DNA from: Mactra quadrangularis
Taxonomy: Eukaryota > Mollusca > Bivalvia > Venerida > Mactridae
Length of the DNA stretch: 64,000 nt
Assembly: GCA_025267735.1 (NCBI GenBank)
Contig: CM046307.1
Coordinates: 35,703,231-35,767,230 of the forward strand
Direction: 5' to 3'
Shown: in pieces, positions 1 to 10,738 of the stretch
Numbering within the stretch: position 1 is the first letter of the stretch
Layout: every line of letters starts with the position of its first letter
Made by a program: the position numbers and the translations under genes
The notes under the pieces: generated by a model
What the model was told of the DNA's origin: nothing
Database searches by the model: none
The model's input: the letters and a program-made list of their open reading frames with translations, nothing else

Positions 1-44
1 ATCTCACTTCCTGTCCCCCACTTAACCAAACTAATCATTGTCAT

Positions 45-56
45 TAGCGCAGTTGG
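45..56 (+). promoter_or_regulatory. Pol III A-box-like motif (once per unit)
   Basis: TAGCGCAGTTGG fits the tRNA internal A-box consensus (TRGYNNARNNGG) and matches the D-arm start typical of eukaryotic tRNAs. It lies 44 bp upstream of a perfect B box at 101-110, a spacing Pol III/TFIIIC tolerates though longer than in a normal tRNA. It occurs once per unit, in the leader; B and C lack it. In U27 the motif reads TAGTGCAGTTGG. A T4 run at 57-60 between the boxes could weaken elongation. Transcription is an inference. Confidence 0.55.
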
Positions 57-100
57 TTTTCCCATCAAGTTTCCACAAGAGGTGGGGTACAGGGGATACT

Positions 101-110
101 GGTTCGAATC
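101..110 (+). promoter_or_regulatory. Pol III B-box match in the A monomer
   Basis: GGTTCGAATC matches the tRNA B-box consensus GGTTCGANTC. With the A-box-like motif at 45-56 it forms a split internal promoter as in tRNA-derived SINEs. The T-arm around it pairs poorly (about three of five pairs), so this is not an intact tRNA gene. The same decamer occurs in every B (661-670) and C (1093-1102) monomer. The B copy of U20 is mutated at 30676, reading AGTTCGAATC. Confidence 0.6.
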
Positions 111-368
111 AAGCCCAGGGCAGGCGGTTATACCCTTACAAATACAAATACAGTACAACCTCTCTAGAACAACACCCAGTGGTAGTGACTAAAGTACTGG
201 TAAAATAAGACAAGTGTCCAGGAAAGCTGAGTTGGGTGCACTGGTCACTGCAAAATAAGTTGCTCAACTTGCTCGAAACTGGTATAAACACAGCCGATAC
301 TTCATCCATCAGAAAATCACACTCGATACCCTGGAATACGATAAATCAAACACAAGAAATTAACATAC

Positions 369-432
369 CTTGGGTCATCGGTGATCTCTCATCTGGTCGG
401 AAGTCTGTGTCATCTTTTTCTTTCTTCTACGC
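369..432 (-). other. Exon-like cassette of A with splice signals (minus strand)
   Basis: On the minus strand a 64 nt segment lies between an acceptor (pyrimidine-rich TTCTCTGTTTCTAG, with branch-point-like CTAAC at 455-459 about 20 nt upstream) and the strong donor CAAG|GTATGT. The open part reads KKEKDDTDFRPDERSPMTQ. An in-frame TAG at the second codon closes that frame unless the next AG, six bases further in, is used. The same cassette recurs in every unit except U42, where it is fused to the B version. It is probably a relic of a duplicated exon. No function is assigned, and I do not recognise the peptide. Confidence 0.5.
415..419 (+). terminator. T5 run, possible Pol III terminator in A
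   Basis: The first T run of five after the B box in the A monomer. B and C read CTTCTTC at the same place and have no T4 run. A transcript starting near position 33 and ending here would be roughly 385 nt. That A box, B box and T5 all lie in leader plus A, once per unit, is consistent with an embedded SINE-like unit but proves nothing about expression. U25 has one extra T here. Confidence 0.4.
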
Positions 433-505
433 CTAGAAACAGAGAACAAACAAGGTTAGGATAATATAAAAACAGTAGAAAAAAATAATTAAAAAATGGT
501 CATAC

Positions 506-563
506 TTCTCTGTACTAAGGGGTCCTCTTCAATCTGTCATCTTCTTCGTTCTTCGTTCTTGGT
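506..563 (-). other. Second, degenerate exon-like cassette A' (minus strand)
   Basis: It starts after TTTTCTATTCTAG like the B and C cassettes and shares their first part (PRTKNEEDD). It then diverges and ends at a weaker donor, GAA|GTATGA. All three frames have a stop (the DD frame ends at TAG soon after LKRTP). It sits in the A-specific extra sequence, just upstream of the A cassette on this strand. It is probably a partial, decayed duplicate of the shared exon. Confidence 0.35.
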
Positions 564-639
564 CTAGAATAGAAAAGCGCACAACATAAACAACACCGTA
601 AAACAAACTCACATAAAGACATAATCAATCATCACAATA

Positions 640-1071
640 GGTGGGGGTACAGGGGATACTGGTTCGAATCACGCCCAGGGCAGGCGGCTATAACCTTACA
701 AGAAATGGGCGCAACAAATACAGTACAACTTCTCTTGAACAACACGCAAGTGGTAGTGACTAAAGTACTGGTTAAATAGAAAAGTGTCCAGGAAAGCGGA
801 GTTAGGTGCACTGGTCACAGCCAAATAAGTTAAAACAACTGCGTCGACTTGCTCATAACCAGCAGAAAATCATACTCGATACCCTAGAATACGATAAATC
901 AAACACAAGAAATTAACATACCTTGGGTCATCGGTGATCTTTCATTTGGTCGGAAGTCTGTGTCATCTTCTTCGTTCTTCGTTCTTCTTCTTGGTCTAGA
1001 ATAGAAAAGTGCGCAACATAAACAACACCGTAAAACAAACTCGCACTAAGACATAATCAATCATCACAATG
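640..1071 (+). repeat. B monomer (432 bp), representative copy
   Basis: Basic 432 bp period of the satellite. It starts GGTGGGGGTACAGGGGATAC and ends CATCACAATG. It is closely related to C and is distinguished by GGGCAGG, ATGGGCGC, GTCATCGG, two heptamers, GCGCAAC and GCACTAAG. Whole-unit length changes of 432 bp (1103 and 1967 bp units) reflect loss or gain of exactly this period. It carries a B-box match at 661-670 and a minus-strand exon-like cassette at 922-995. Confidence 0.88.
922..995 (-). other. Exon-like cassette of B with splice signals (minus strand)
   Basis: A 74 nt segment after the acceptor CTTTTCTATTCTAG and before the donor CAAG|GTATGT. One frame is open throughout: it needs two bases from an upstream exon, begins PRRRTKNEEDD and continues DDTDFRPNERSPMTQ. 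The other two frames stop at TGA. Because 74 is not a multiple of three, two B cassettes in series cannot share a frame. Compared with A there is one amino-acid change (D to N) and one silent change in the core. The peptide is not recognised. Confidence 0.5.
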
Positions 1072-1353
1072 GGTGGGGGTACAGGGGATACTGGTTCGAA
1101 TCACGCCCAGGCCAGGCGGCTATAACCTTACAAGAAATTGGCGCAACAAATACAGTACAACTTCTCTTGAACAACACGCAAGTGGTAGTGACTAAAGTAC
1201 TGGTTAAATAGAAAAGTGTCCAGGAAAGCGGAGTTAGGTGCACTGGTCACAGCCAAATAAGTTAAAACAACTGCGTCGACTTGCTCATAACCAGCAGAAA
1301 ATCATACTCGATACCCTAGAATACGATAAATCAAACACAAGAAATTAACATAC

Positions 1354-1434
1354 CTTGGGTCGTCGGTGATCTTTCATTTGGTCGGAAGTCTGTGTCATCT
1401 TCTTCGTTCTTCGTTCTTCGTTCTTCTTCTTGGT
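1354..1434 (-). other. Exon-like cassette of C with splice signals (minus strand)
   Basis: An 81 nt (27 codon) version of the B cassette with one extra heptamer, bounded by CTTTTCTATTCTAG and CAAG|GTATGT. Two frames are open end to end, because the GTCGTCGG variant turns a TGA seen in B into CGA. One of them keeps the DDTDFRPNERSPTTQ core. A symmetric exon of this length could repeat in series without shifting frame, but joining it to B or A does shift into a stop. Coding use is unproven. Confidence 0.5.
1404..1431 (+). repeat. CTTCGTT heptamer minisatellite in C (representative)
   Basis: A short polypyrimidine tract built on a 7 bp period (CTTCGTT), three copies in C, flanked by CTTCTTC runs. 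B carries two copies and A carries two at about 541-560. Loss of one copy in C gives the 1528 bp units U7, U9, U21, U27, U38 and U39 and contributes to U25 and U26. In U24 the third copy reads CATT (A at 37136). In U29 and U31 it reads CTTT (T at 43927 and 46565). Confidence 0.8.
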
Positions 1435-1510
1435 CTAGAATAGAAAAGTGCGTGACATAAACAACACCGTAAAACAAACTCGCATTAAGACATAATCAAT
1501 CATCACAGTG

Positions 1511-1615
1511 TAAACAAACAGTTCGGCCTTAGCAGATCTCACTTCCTGTCCCCCACTTAACCAAACTAATCATTGTCATTAGCGCAGTTGGTTTTCCCAT
1601 CAAGTTTCCACAAGA
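1511..1615 (+). repeat. Leader segment between C and the next A (105 bp)
   Basis: Single-copy part of each unit, here the U1/U2 junction. It runs from just after CATCACAGTG to the base before GGTGGGGTACAGG of the next A monomer. B and C are not preceded by it, so it marks unit boundaries. It contains the A-box-like TAGCGCAGTTGG and a T4 run straight after. In the array it recurs once per unit with almost no change (T for C at 17364 in U12; T for C at 39924 in U27). Confidence 0.85.
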
Positions 1616-3070
1616 GGTGGGGTACAGGGGATACTGGTTCGAATCAAGCCCAGGGCAGGCGGTTATACCCTTACAAATACAAATACAGTACAACCTCTCT
1701 AGAACAACACCCAGTGGTAGTGACTAAAGTACTGGTAAAATAAGACAAGTGTCCAGGAAAGCTGAGTTGGGTGCACTGGTCACTGCAAAATAAGTTGCTC
1801 AACTTGCTCGAAACTGGTATAAACACAGCCGATACTTCATCCATCAGAAAATCACACTCGATACCCTGGAATACGATAAATCAAACACAAGAAATTAACA
1901 TACCTTGGGTCATCGGTGATCTCTCATCTGGTCGGAAGTCTGTGTCATCTTTTTCTTTCTTCTACGCCTAGAAACAGAGAACAAACAAGGTTAGGATAAT
2001 ATAAAAACAGTAGAAAAAAATAATTAAAAAATGGTCATACTTCTCTGTACTAAGGGGTCCTCTTCAATCTGTCATCTTCTTCGTTCTTCGTTCTTGGTCT
2101 AGAATAGAAAAGCGCACAACATAAACAACACCGTAAAACAAACTCACATAAAGACATAATCAATCATCACAATAGGTGGGGGTACAGGGGATACTGGTTC
2201 GAATCACGCCCAGGGCAGGCGGCTATAACCTTACAAGAAATGGGCGCAACAAATACAGTACAACTTCTCTTGAACAACACGCAAGTGGTAGTGACTAAAG
2301 TACTGGTTAAATAGAAAAGTGTCCAGGAAAGCGGAGTTAGGTGCACTGGTCACAGCCAAATAAGTTAAAACAACTGCGTCGACTTGCTCATAACCAGCAG
2401 AAAATCATACTCGATACCCTAGAATACGATAAATCAAACACAAGAAATTAACATACCTTGGGTCATCGGTGATCTTTCATTTGGTCGGAAGTCTGTGTCA
2501 TCTTCTTCGTTCTTCGTTCTTCTTCTTGGTCTAGAATAGAAAAGTGCGCAACATAAACAACACCGTAAAACAAACTCGCACTAAGACATAATCAATCATC
2601 ACAATGGGTGGGGGTACAGGGGATACTGGTTCGAATCACGCCCAGGCCAGGCGGCTATAACCTTACAAGAAATTGGCGCAACAAATACAGTACAACTTCT
2701 CTTGAACAACACGCAAGTGGTAGTGACTAAAGTACTGGTTAAATAGAAAAGTGTCCAGGAAAGCGGAGTTAGGTGCACTGGTCACAGCCAAATAAGTTAA
2801 AACAACTGCGTCGACTTGCTCATAACCAGCAGAAAATCATACTCGATACCCTAGAATACGATAAATCAAACACAAGAAATTAACATACCTTGGGTCGTCG
2901 GTGATCTTTCATTTGGTCGGAAGTCTGTGTCATCTTCTTCGTTCTTCGTTCTTCGTTCTTCTTCTTGGTCTAGAATAGAAAAGTGCGTGACATAAACAAC
3001 ACCGTAAAACAAACTCGCATTAAGACATAATCAATCATCACAGTGTAAACAAACAGTTCGGCCTTAGCAG
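1536..3070 (+). repeat. Satellite unit U2 (1535 bp, standard)
   Basis: Leader-A-B-C with three heptamers in C and GCGTGAC. No difference from U1 noticed. Confidence 0.95.
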
Positions 3071-4605
3071 ATCTCACTTCCTGTCCCCCACTTAACCAAA
3101 CTAATCATTGTCATTAGCGCAGTTGGTTTTCCCATCAAGTTTCCACAAGAGGTGGGGTACAGGGGATACTGGTTCGAATCAAGCCCAGGGCAGGCGGTTA
3201 TACCCTTACAAATACAAATACAGTACAACCTCTCTAGAACAACACCCAGTGGTAGTGACTAAAGTACTGGTAAAATAAGACAAGTGTCCAGGAAAGCTGA
3301 GTTGGGTGCACTGGTCACTGCAAAATAAGTTGCTCAACTTGCTCGAAACTGGTATAAACACAGCCGATACTTCATCCATCAGAAAATCACACTCGATACC
3401 CTGGAATACGATAAATCAAACACAAGAAATTAACATACCTTGGGTCATCGGTGATCTCTCATCTGGTCGGAAGTCTGTGTCATCTTTTTCTTTCTTCTAC
3501 GCCTAGAAACAGAGAACAAACAAGGTTAGGATAATATAAAAACAGTAGAAAAAAATAATTAAAAAATGGTCATACTTCTCTGTACTAAGGGGTCCTCTTC
3601 AATCTGTCATCTTCTTCGTTCTTCGTTCTTGGTCTAGAATAGAAAAGCGCACAACATAAACAACACCGTAAAACAAACTCACATAAAGACATAATCAATC
3701 ATCACAATAGGTGGGGGTACAGGGGATACTGGTTCGAATCACGCCCAGGGCAGGCGGCTATAACCTTACAAGAAATGGGCGCAACAAATACAGTACAACT
3801 TCTCTTGAACAACACGCAAGTGGTAGTGACTAAAGTACTGGTTAAATAGAAAAGTGTCCAGGAAAGCGGAGTTAGGTGCACTGGTCACAGCCAAATAAGT
3901 TAAAACAACTGCGTCGACTTGCTCATAACCAGCAGAAAATCATACTCGATACCCTAGAATACGATAAATCAAACACAAGAAATTAACATACCTTGGGTCA
4001 TCGGTGATCTTTCATTTGGTCGGAAGTCTGTGTCATCTTCTTCGTTCTTCGTTCTTCTTCTTGGTCTAGAATAGAAAAGTGCGCAACATAAACAACACCG
4101 TAAAACAAACTCGCACTAAGACATAATCAATCATCACAATGGGTGGGGGTACAGGGGATACTGGTTCGAATCACGCCCAGGCCAGGCGGCTATAACCTTA
4201 CAAGAAATTGGCGCAACAAATACAGTACAACTTCTCTTGAACAACACGCAAGTGGTAGTGACTAAAGTACTGGTTAAATAGAAAAGTGTCCAGGAAAGCG
4301 GAGTTAGGTGCACTGGTCACAGCCAAATAAGTTAAAACAACTGCGTCGACTTGCTCATAACCAGCAGAAAATCATACTCGATACCCTAGAATACGATAAA
4401 TCAAACACAAGAAATTAACATACCTTGGGTCGTCGGTGATCTTTCATTTGGTCGGAAGTCTGTGTCATCTTCTTCGTTCTTCGTTCTTCGTTCTTCTTCT
4501 TGGTCTAGAATAGAAAAGTGCGTGACATAAACAACACCGTAAAACAAACTCGCATTAAGACATAATCAATCATCACAGTGTAAACAAACAGTTCGGCCTT
4601 AGCAG
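3071..4605 (+). repeat. Satellite unit U3 (1535 bp, standard)
   Basis: Leader-A-B-C. No difference from U1 noticed. Confidence 0.95.
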
Positions 4606-6140
4606 ATCTCACTTCCTGTCCCCCACTTAACCAAACTAATCATTGTCATTAGCGCAGTTGGTTTTCCCATCAAGTTTCCACAAGAGGTGGGGTACAGGGG
4701 ATACTGGTTCGAATCAAGCCCAGGGCAGGCGGTTATACCCTTACAAATACAAATACAGTACAACCTCTCTAGAACAACACCCAGTGGTAGTGACTAAAGT
4801 ACTGGTAAAATAAGACAAGTGTCCAGGAAAGCTGAGTTGGGTGCACTGGTCACTGCAAAATAAGTTGCTCAACTTGCTCGAAACTGGTATAAACACAGCC
4901 GATACTTCATCCATCAGAAAATCACACTCGATACCCTGGAATACGATAAATCAAACACAAGAAATTAACATACCTTGGGTCATCGGTGATCTCTCATCTG
5001 GTCGGAAGTCTGTGTCATCTTTTTCTTTCTTCTACGCCTAGAAACAGAGAACAAACAAGGTTAGGATAATATAAAAACAGTAGAAAAAAATAATTAAAAA
5101 ATGGTCATACTTCTCTGTACTAAGGGGTCCTCTTCAATCTGTCATCTTCTTCGTTCTTCGTTCTTGGTCTAGAATAGAAAAGCGCACAACATAAACAACA
5201 CCGTAAAACAAACTCACATAAAGACATAATCAATCATCACAATAGGTGGGGGTACAGGGGATACTGGTTCGAATCACGCCCAGGGCAGGCGGCTATAACC
5301 TTACAAGAAATGGGCGCAACAAATACAGTACAACTTCTCTTGAACAACACGCAAGTGGTAGTGACTAAAGTACTGGTTAAATAGAAAAGTGTCCAGGAAA
5401 GCGGAGTTAGGTGCACTGGTCACAGCCAAATAAGTTAAAACAACTGCGTCGACTTGCTCATAACCAGCAGAAAATCATACTCGATACCCTAGAATACGAT
5501 AAATCAAACACAAGAAATTAACATACCTTGGGTCATCGGTGATCTTTCATTTGGTCGGAAGTCTGTGTCATCTTCTTCGTTCTTCGTTCTTCTTCTTGGT
5601 CTAGAATAGAAAAGTGCGCAACATAAACAACACCGTAAAACAAACTCGCACTAAGACATAATCAATCATCACAATGGGTGGGGGTACAGGGGATACTGGT
5701 TCGAATCACGCCCAGGCCAGGCGGCTATAACCTTACAAGAAATTGGCGCAACAAATACAGTACAACTTCTCTTGAACAACACGCAAGTGGTAGTGACTAA
5801 AGTACTGGTTAAATAGAAAAGTGTCCAGGAAAGCGGAGTTAGGTGCACTGGTCACAGCCAAATAAGTTAAAACAACTGCGTCGACTTGCTCATAACCAGC
5901 AGAAAATCATACTCGATACCCTAGAATACGATAAATCAAACACAAGAAATTAACATACCTTGGGTCGTCGGTGATCTTTCATTTGGTCGGAAGTCTGTGT
6001 CATCTTCTTCGTTCTTCGTTCTTCGTTCTTCTTCTTGGTCTAGAATAGAAAAGTGCGTGACATAAACAACACCGTAAAACAAACTCGCATTAAGACATAA
6101 TCAATCATCACAGTGTAAACAAACAGTTCGGCCTTAGCAG
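4606..6140 (+). repeat. Satellite unit U4 (1535 bp, standard)
   Basis: Leader-A-B-C. No difference from U1 noticed. Confidence 0.95.
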
Positions 6141-7675
6141 ATCTCACTTCCTGTCCCCCACTTAACCAAACTAATCATTGTCATTAGCGCAGTTGGTTTT
6201 CCCATCAAGTTTCCACAAGAGGTGGGGTACAGGGGATACTGGTTCGAATCAAGCCCAGGGCAGGCGGTTATACCCTTACAAATACAAATACAGTACAACC
6301 TCTCTAGAACAACACCCAGTGGTAGTGACTAAAGTACTGGTAAAATAAGACAAGTGTCCAGGAAAGCTGAGTTGGGTGCACTGGTCACTGCAAAATAAGT
6401 TGCTCAACTTGCTCGAAACTGGTATAAACACAGCCGATACTTCATCCATCAGAAAATCACACTCGATACCCTGGAATACGATAAATCAAACACAAGAAAT
6501 TAACATACCTTGGGTCATCGGTGATCTCTCATCTGGTCGGAAGTCTGTGTCATCTTTTTCTTTCTTCTACGCCTAGAAACAGAGAACAAACAAGGTTAGG
6601 ATAATATAAAAACAGTAGAAAAAAATAATTAAAAAATGGTCATACTTCTCTGTACTAAGGGGTCCTCTTCAATCTGTCATCTTCTTCGTTCTTCGTTCTT
6701 GGTCTAGAATAGAAAAGCGCACAACATAAACAACACCGTAAAACAAACTCACATAAAGACATAATCAATCATCACAATAGGTGGGGGTACAGGGGATACT
6801 GGTTCGAATCACGCCCAGGGCAGGCGGCTATAACCTTACAAGAAATGGGCGCAACAAATACAGTACAACTTCTCTTGAACAACACGCAAGTGGTAGTGAC
6901 TAAAGTACTGGTTAAATAGAAAAGTGTCCAGGAAAGCGGAGTTAGGTGCACTGGTCACAGCCAAATAAGTTAAAACAACTGCGTCGACTTGCTCATAACC
7001 AGCAGAAAATCATACTCGATACCCTAGAATACGATAAATCAAACACAAGAAATTAACATACCTTGGGTCATCGGTGATCTTTCATTTGGTCGGAAGTCTG
7101 TGTCATCTTCTTCGTTCTTCGTTCTTCTTCTTGGTCTAGAATAGAAAAGTGCGCAACATAAACAACACCGTAAAACAAACTCGCACTAAGACATAATCAA
7201 TCATCACAATGGGTGGGGGTACAGGGGATACTGGTTCGAATCACGCCCAGGCCAGGCGGCTATAACCTTACAAGAAATTGGCGCAACAAATACAGTACAA
7301 CTTCTCTTGAACAACACGCAAGTGGTAGTGACTAAAGTACTGGTTAAATAGAAAAGTGTCCAGGAAAGCGGAGTTAGGTGCACTGGTCACAGCCAAATAA
7401 GTTAAAACAACTGCGTCGACTTGCTCATAACCAGCAGAAAATCATACTCGATACCCTAGAATACGATAAATCAAACACAAGAAATTAACATACCTTGGGT
7501 CGTCGGTGATCTTTCATTTGGTCGGAAGTCTGTGTCATCTTCTTCGTTCTTCGTTCTTCGTTCTTCTTCTTGGTCTAGAATAGAAAAGTGCGTGACATAA
7601 ACAACACCGTAAAACAAACTCGCATTAAGACATAATCAATCATCACAGTGTAAACAAACAGTTCGGCCTTAGCAG
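6141..7675 (+). repeat. Satellite unit U5 (1535 bp, standard)
   Basis: Leader-A-B-C. No difference from U1 noticed. Confidence 0.95.
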
Positions 7676-9210
7676 ATCTCACTTCCTGTCCCCCACTTAA
7701 CCAAACTAATCATTGTCATTAGCGCAGTTGGTTTTCCCATCAAGTTTCCACAAGAGGTGGGGTACAGGGGATACTGGTTCGAATCAAGCCCAGGGCAGGC
7801 GGTTATACCCTTACAAATACAAATACAGTACAACCTCTCTAGAACAACACCCAGTGGTAGTGACTAAAGTACTGGTAAAATAAGACAAGTGTCCAGGAAA
7901 GCTGAGTTGGGTGCACTGGTCACTGCAAAATAAGTTGCTCAACTTGCTCGAAACTGGTATAAACACAGCCGATACTTCATCCATCAGAAAATCACACTCG
8001 ATACCCTGGAATACGATAAATCAAACACAAGAAATTAACATACCTTGGGTCATCGGTGATCTCTCATCTGGTCGGAAGTCTGTGTCATCTTTTTCTTTCT
8101 TCTACGCCTAGAAACAGAGAACAAACAAGGTTAGGATAATATAAAAACAGTAGAAAAAAATAATTAAAAAATGGTCATACTTCTCTGTACTAAGGGGTCC
8201 TCTTCAATCTGGCATCTTCTTCGTTCTTCGTTCTTGGTCTAGAATAGAAAAGCGCACAACATAAACAACACCGTAAAACAAACTCACATAAAGACATAAT
8301 CAATCATCACAATAGGTGGGGGTACAGGGGATACTGGTTCGAATCACGCCCAGGGCAGGCGGCTATAACCTTACAAGAAATGGGCGCAACAAATACAGTA
8401 CAACTTCTCTTGAACAACACGCAAGTGGTAGTGACTAAAGTACTGGTTAAATAGAAAAGTGTCCAGGAAAGCGGAGTTAGGTGCACTGGTCACAGCCAAA
8501 TAAGTTAAAACAACTGCGTCGACTTGCTCATAACCAGCAGAAAATCATACTCGATACCCTAGAATACGATAAATCAAACACAAGAAATTAACATACCTTG
8601 GGTCATCGGTGATCTTTCATTTGGTCGGAAGTCTGTGTCATCTTCTTCGTTCTTCGTTCTTCTTCTTGGTCTAGAATAGAAAAGTGCGCAACATAAACAA
8701 CACCGTAAAACAAACTCGCACTAAGACATAATCAATCATCACAATGGGTGGGGGTACAGGGGATACTGGTTCGAATCACGCCCAGGCCAGGCGGCTATAA
8801 CCTTACAAGAAATTGGCGCAACAAATACAGTACAACTTCTCTTGAACAACACGCAAGTGGTAGTGACTAAAGTACTGGTTAAATAGAAAAGTGTCCAGGA
8901 AAGCGGAGTTAGGTGCACTGGTCACAGCCAAATAAGTTAAAACAACTGCGTCGACTTGCTCATAACCAGCAGAAAATCATACTCGATACCCTAGAATACG
9001 ATAAATCAAACACAAGAAATTAACATACCTTGGGTCGTCGGTGATCTTTCATTTGGTCGGAAGTCTGTGTCATCTTCTTCGTTCTTCGTTCTTCGTTCTT
9101 CTTCTTGGTCTAGAATAGAAAAGTGCGTGACATAAACAACACCGTAAAACAAACTCGCATTAAGACATAATCAATCATCACAGTGTAAACAAACAGTTCG
9201 GCCTTAGCAG
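7676..9210 (+). repeat. Satellite unit U6 (1535 bp, one private base)
   Basis: Standard layout with a private change of T to G at 8212 (CTGGCATC for CTGTCATC) in the A-specific extra sequence. Confidence 0.95.
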
Positions 9211-10738
9211 ATCTCACTTCCTGTCCCCCACTTAACCAAACTAATCATTGTCATTAGCGCAGTTGGTTTTCCCATCAAGTTTCCACAAGAGGTGGGGTAC
9301 AGGGGATACTGGTTCGAATCAAGCCCAGGGCAGGCGGTTATACCCTTACAAATACAAATACAGTACAACCTCTCTAGAACAACACCCAGTGGTAGTGACT
9401 AAAGTACTGGTAAAATAAGACAAGTGTCCAGGAAAGCTGAGTTGGGTGCACTGGTCACTGCAAAATAAGTTGCTCAACTTGCTCGAAACTGGTATAAACA
9501 CAGCCGATACTTCATCCATCAGAAAATCACACTCGATACCCTGGAATACGATAAATCAAACACAAGAAATTAACATACCTTGGGTCATCGGTGATCTCTC
9601 ATCTGGTCGGAAGTCTGTGTCATCTTTTTCTTTCTTCTACGCCTAGAAACAGAGAACAAACAAGGTTAGGATAATATAAAAACAGTAGAAAAAAATAATT
9701 AAAAAATGGTCATACTTCTCTGTACTAAGGGGTCCTCTTCAATCTGTCATCTTCTTCGTTCTTCGTTCTTGGTCTAGAATAGAAAAGCGCACAACATAAA
9801 CAACACCGTAAAACAAACTCACATAAAGACATAATCAATCATCACAATAGGTGGGGGTACAGGGGATACTGGTTCGAATCACGCCCAGGGCAGGCGGCTA
9901 TAACCTTACAAGAAATGGGCGCAACAAATACAGTACAACTTCTCTTGAACAACACGCAAGTGGTAGTGACTAAAGTACTGGTTAAATAGAAAAGTGTCCA
10001 GGAAAGCGGAGTTAGGTGCACTGGTCACAGCCAAATAAGTTAAAACAACTGCGTCGACTTGCTCATAACCAGCAGAAAATCATACTCGATACCCTAGAAT
10101 ACGATAAATCAAACACAAGAAATTAACATACCTTGGGTCATCGGTGATCTTTCATTTGGTCGGAAGTCTGTGTCATCTTCTTCGTTCTTCGTTCTTCTTC
10201 TTGGTCTAGAATAGAAAAGTGCGCAACATAAACAACACCGTAAAACAAACTCGCACTAAGACATAATCAATCATCACAATGGGTGGGGGTACAGGGGATA
10301 CTGGTTCGAATCACGCCCAGGCCAGGCGGCTATAACCTTACAAGAAATTGGCGCAACAAATACAGTACAACTTCTCTTGAACAACACGCAAGTGGTAGTG
10401 ACTAAAGTACTGGTTAAATAGAAAAGTGTCCAGGAAAGCGGAGTTAGGTGCACTGGTCACAGCCAAATAAGTTAAAACAACTGCGTCGACTTGCTCATAA
10501 CCAGCAGAAAATCATACTCGATACCCTAGAATACGATAAATCAAACACAAGAAATTAACATACCTTGGGTCGTCGGTGATCTTTCATTTGGTCGGAAGTC
10601 TGTGTCATCTTCTTCGTTCTTCGTTCTTCTTCTTGGTCTAGAATAGAAAAGTGCGTGACATAAACAACACCGTAAAACAAACTCGCATTAAGACATAATC
10701 AATCATCACAGTGTAAACAAACAGTTCGGCCTTAGCAG
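9211..10738 (+). repeat. Satellite unit U7 (1528 bp)
   Basis: Standard order, but C has two heptamers instead of three, shortening the unit by 7 bp. C end is of the GCGTGAC type. Confidence 0.95.

Larger units (their letters stand above)
81..639 (+). repeat. A monomer core (559 bp), representative copy
   Basis: It begins GGTGGGGTACAGGGGATACT and ends CATCACAATA. It aligns with B and C over its whole length. It has extra sequence (about 23 bp near 290-312), and after position 415 it carries about 110 bp absent from B and C. That includes a second copy of the heptamer/CTAG region (541-567) and A-rich sequence at 476-496. A therefore looks like a 432 bp monomer with an internal partial duplication plus unrelated filler. 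It contains a 66-codon open frame from GTG (236-436) that I consider fortuitous. Confidence 0.85.
1072..1510 (+). repeat. C monomer (439 bp), representative copy
   Basis: Sister of B with one extra 7 bp CTTCGTT copy, hence 439 bp. Diagnostic bases are GGCCAGG, ATTGGCGC, GTCGTCGG, GCGTGAC or GCGTAAC, GCATTAAG and the end CATCACAGTG. C always precedes the leader. Units of 1528 bp have the two-heptamer form of C (432 bp). It carries a B-box match at 1093-1102 and a minus-strand exon-like cassette at 1354-1434. Confidence 0.88.
1..1535 (+). repeat. Satellite unit U1 (reference unit, 1535 bp)
   Basis: Used here as the reference. Leader end is 1-80 (the rest of the leader is the last 25 bp of the preceding unit), A core 81-639, B 640-1071, C 1072-1510, start of the next leader 1511-1535. 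B is recognised by CCCAGGGCAGG, AAATGGGCGC, GTCATCGG, two CTTCGTT heptamers, GCGCAAC and GCACTAAG. C is recognised by CCCAGGCCAGG, AAATTGGCGC, GTCGTCGG, three heptamers, GCGTGAC and GCATTAAG. U1 contains all sub-features described for the array. U1 to U5 show no differences on reading. Confidence 0.95.

Noticed and set aside
38..120. Functional tRNA gene
   Set aside because: A and B boxes are present, but acceptor and T stems do not pair properly and no credible anticodon arm is found. At most a degenerate tRNA-like head.
104..120. CENP-B box, which would suggest a centromeric satellite
   Set aside because: TTCGAATCA matches the first half of the box (TTCG....A), but the required CGGG half is absent, so centromere function is not supported.
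236..436. 66-codon plus-strand open frame recurring in nearly all units
   Set aside because: It begins with GTG, not ATG, has no domain, signal or membrane feature, and repeats only because the DNA does. In this eukaryotic context it is fortuitous.
1404..1431. Telomere-type repeat
   Set aside because: CTTCGTT has only two or three copies per monomer and does not match known telomeric motifs such as TTAGGG.
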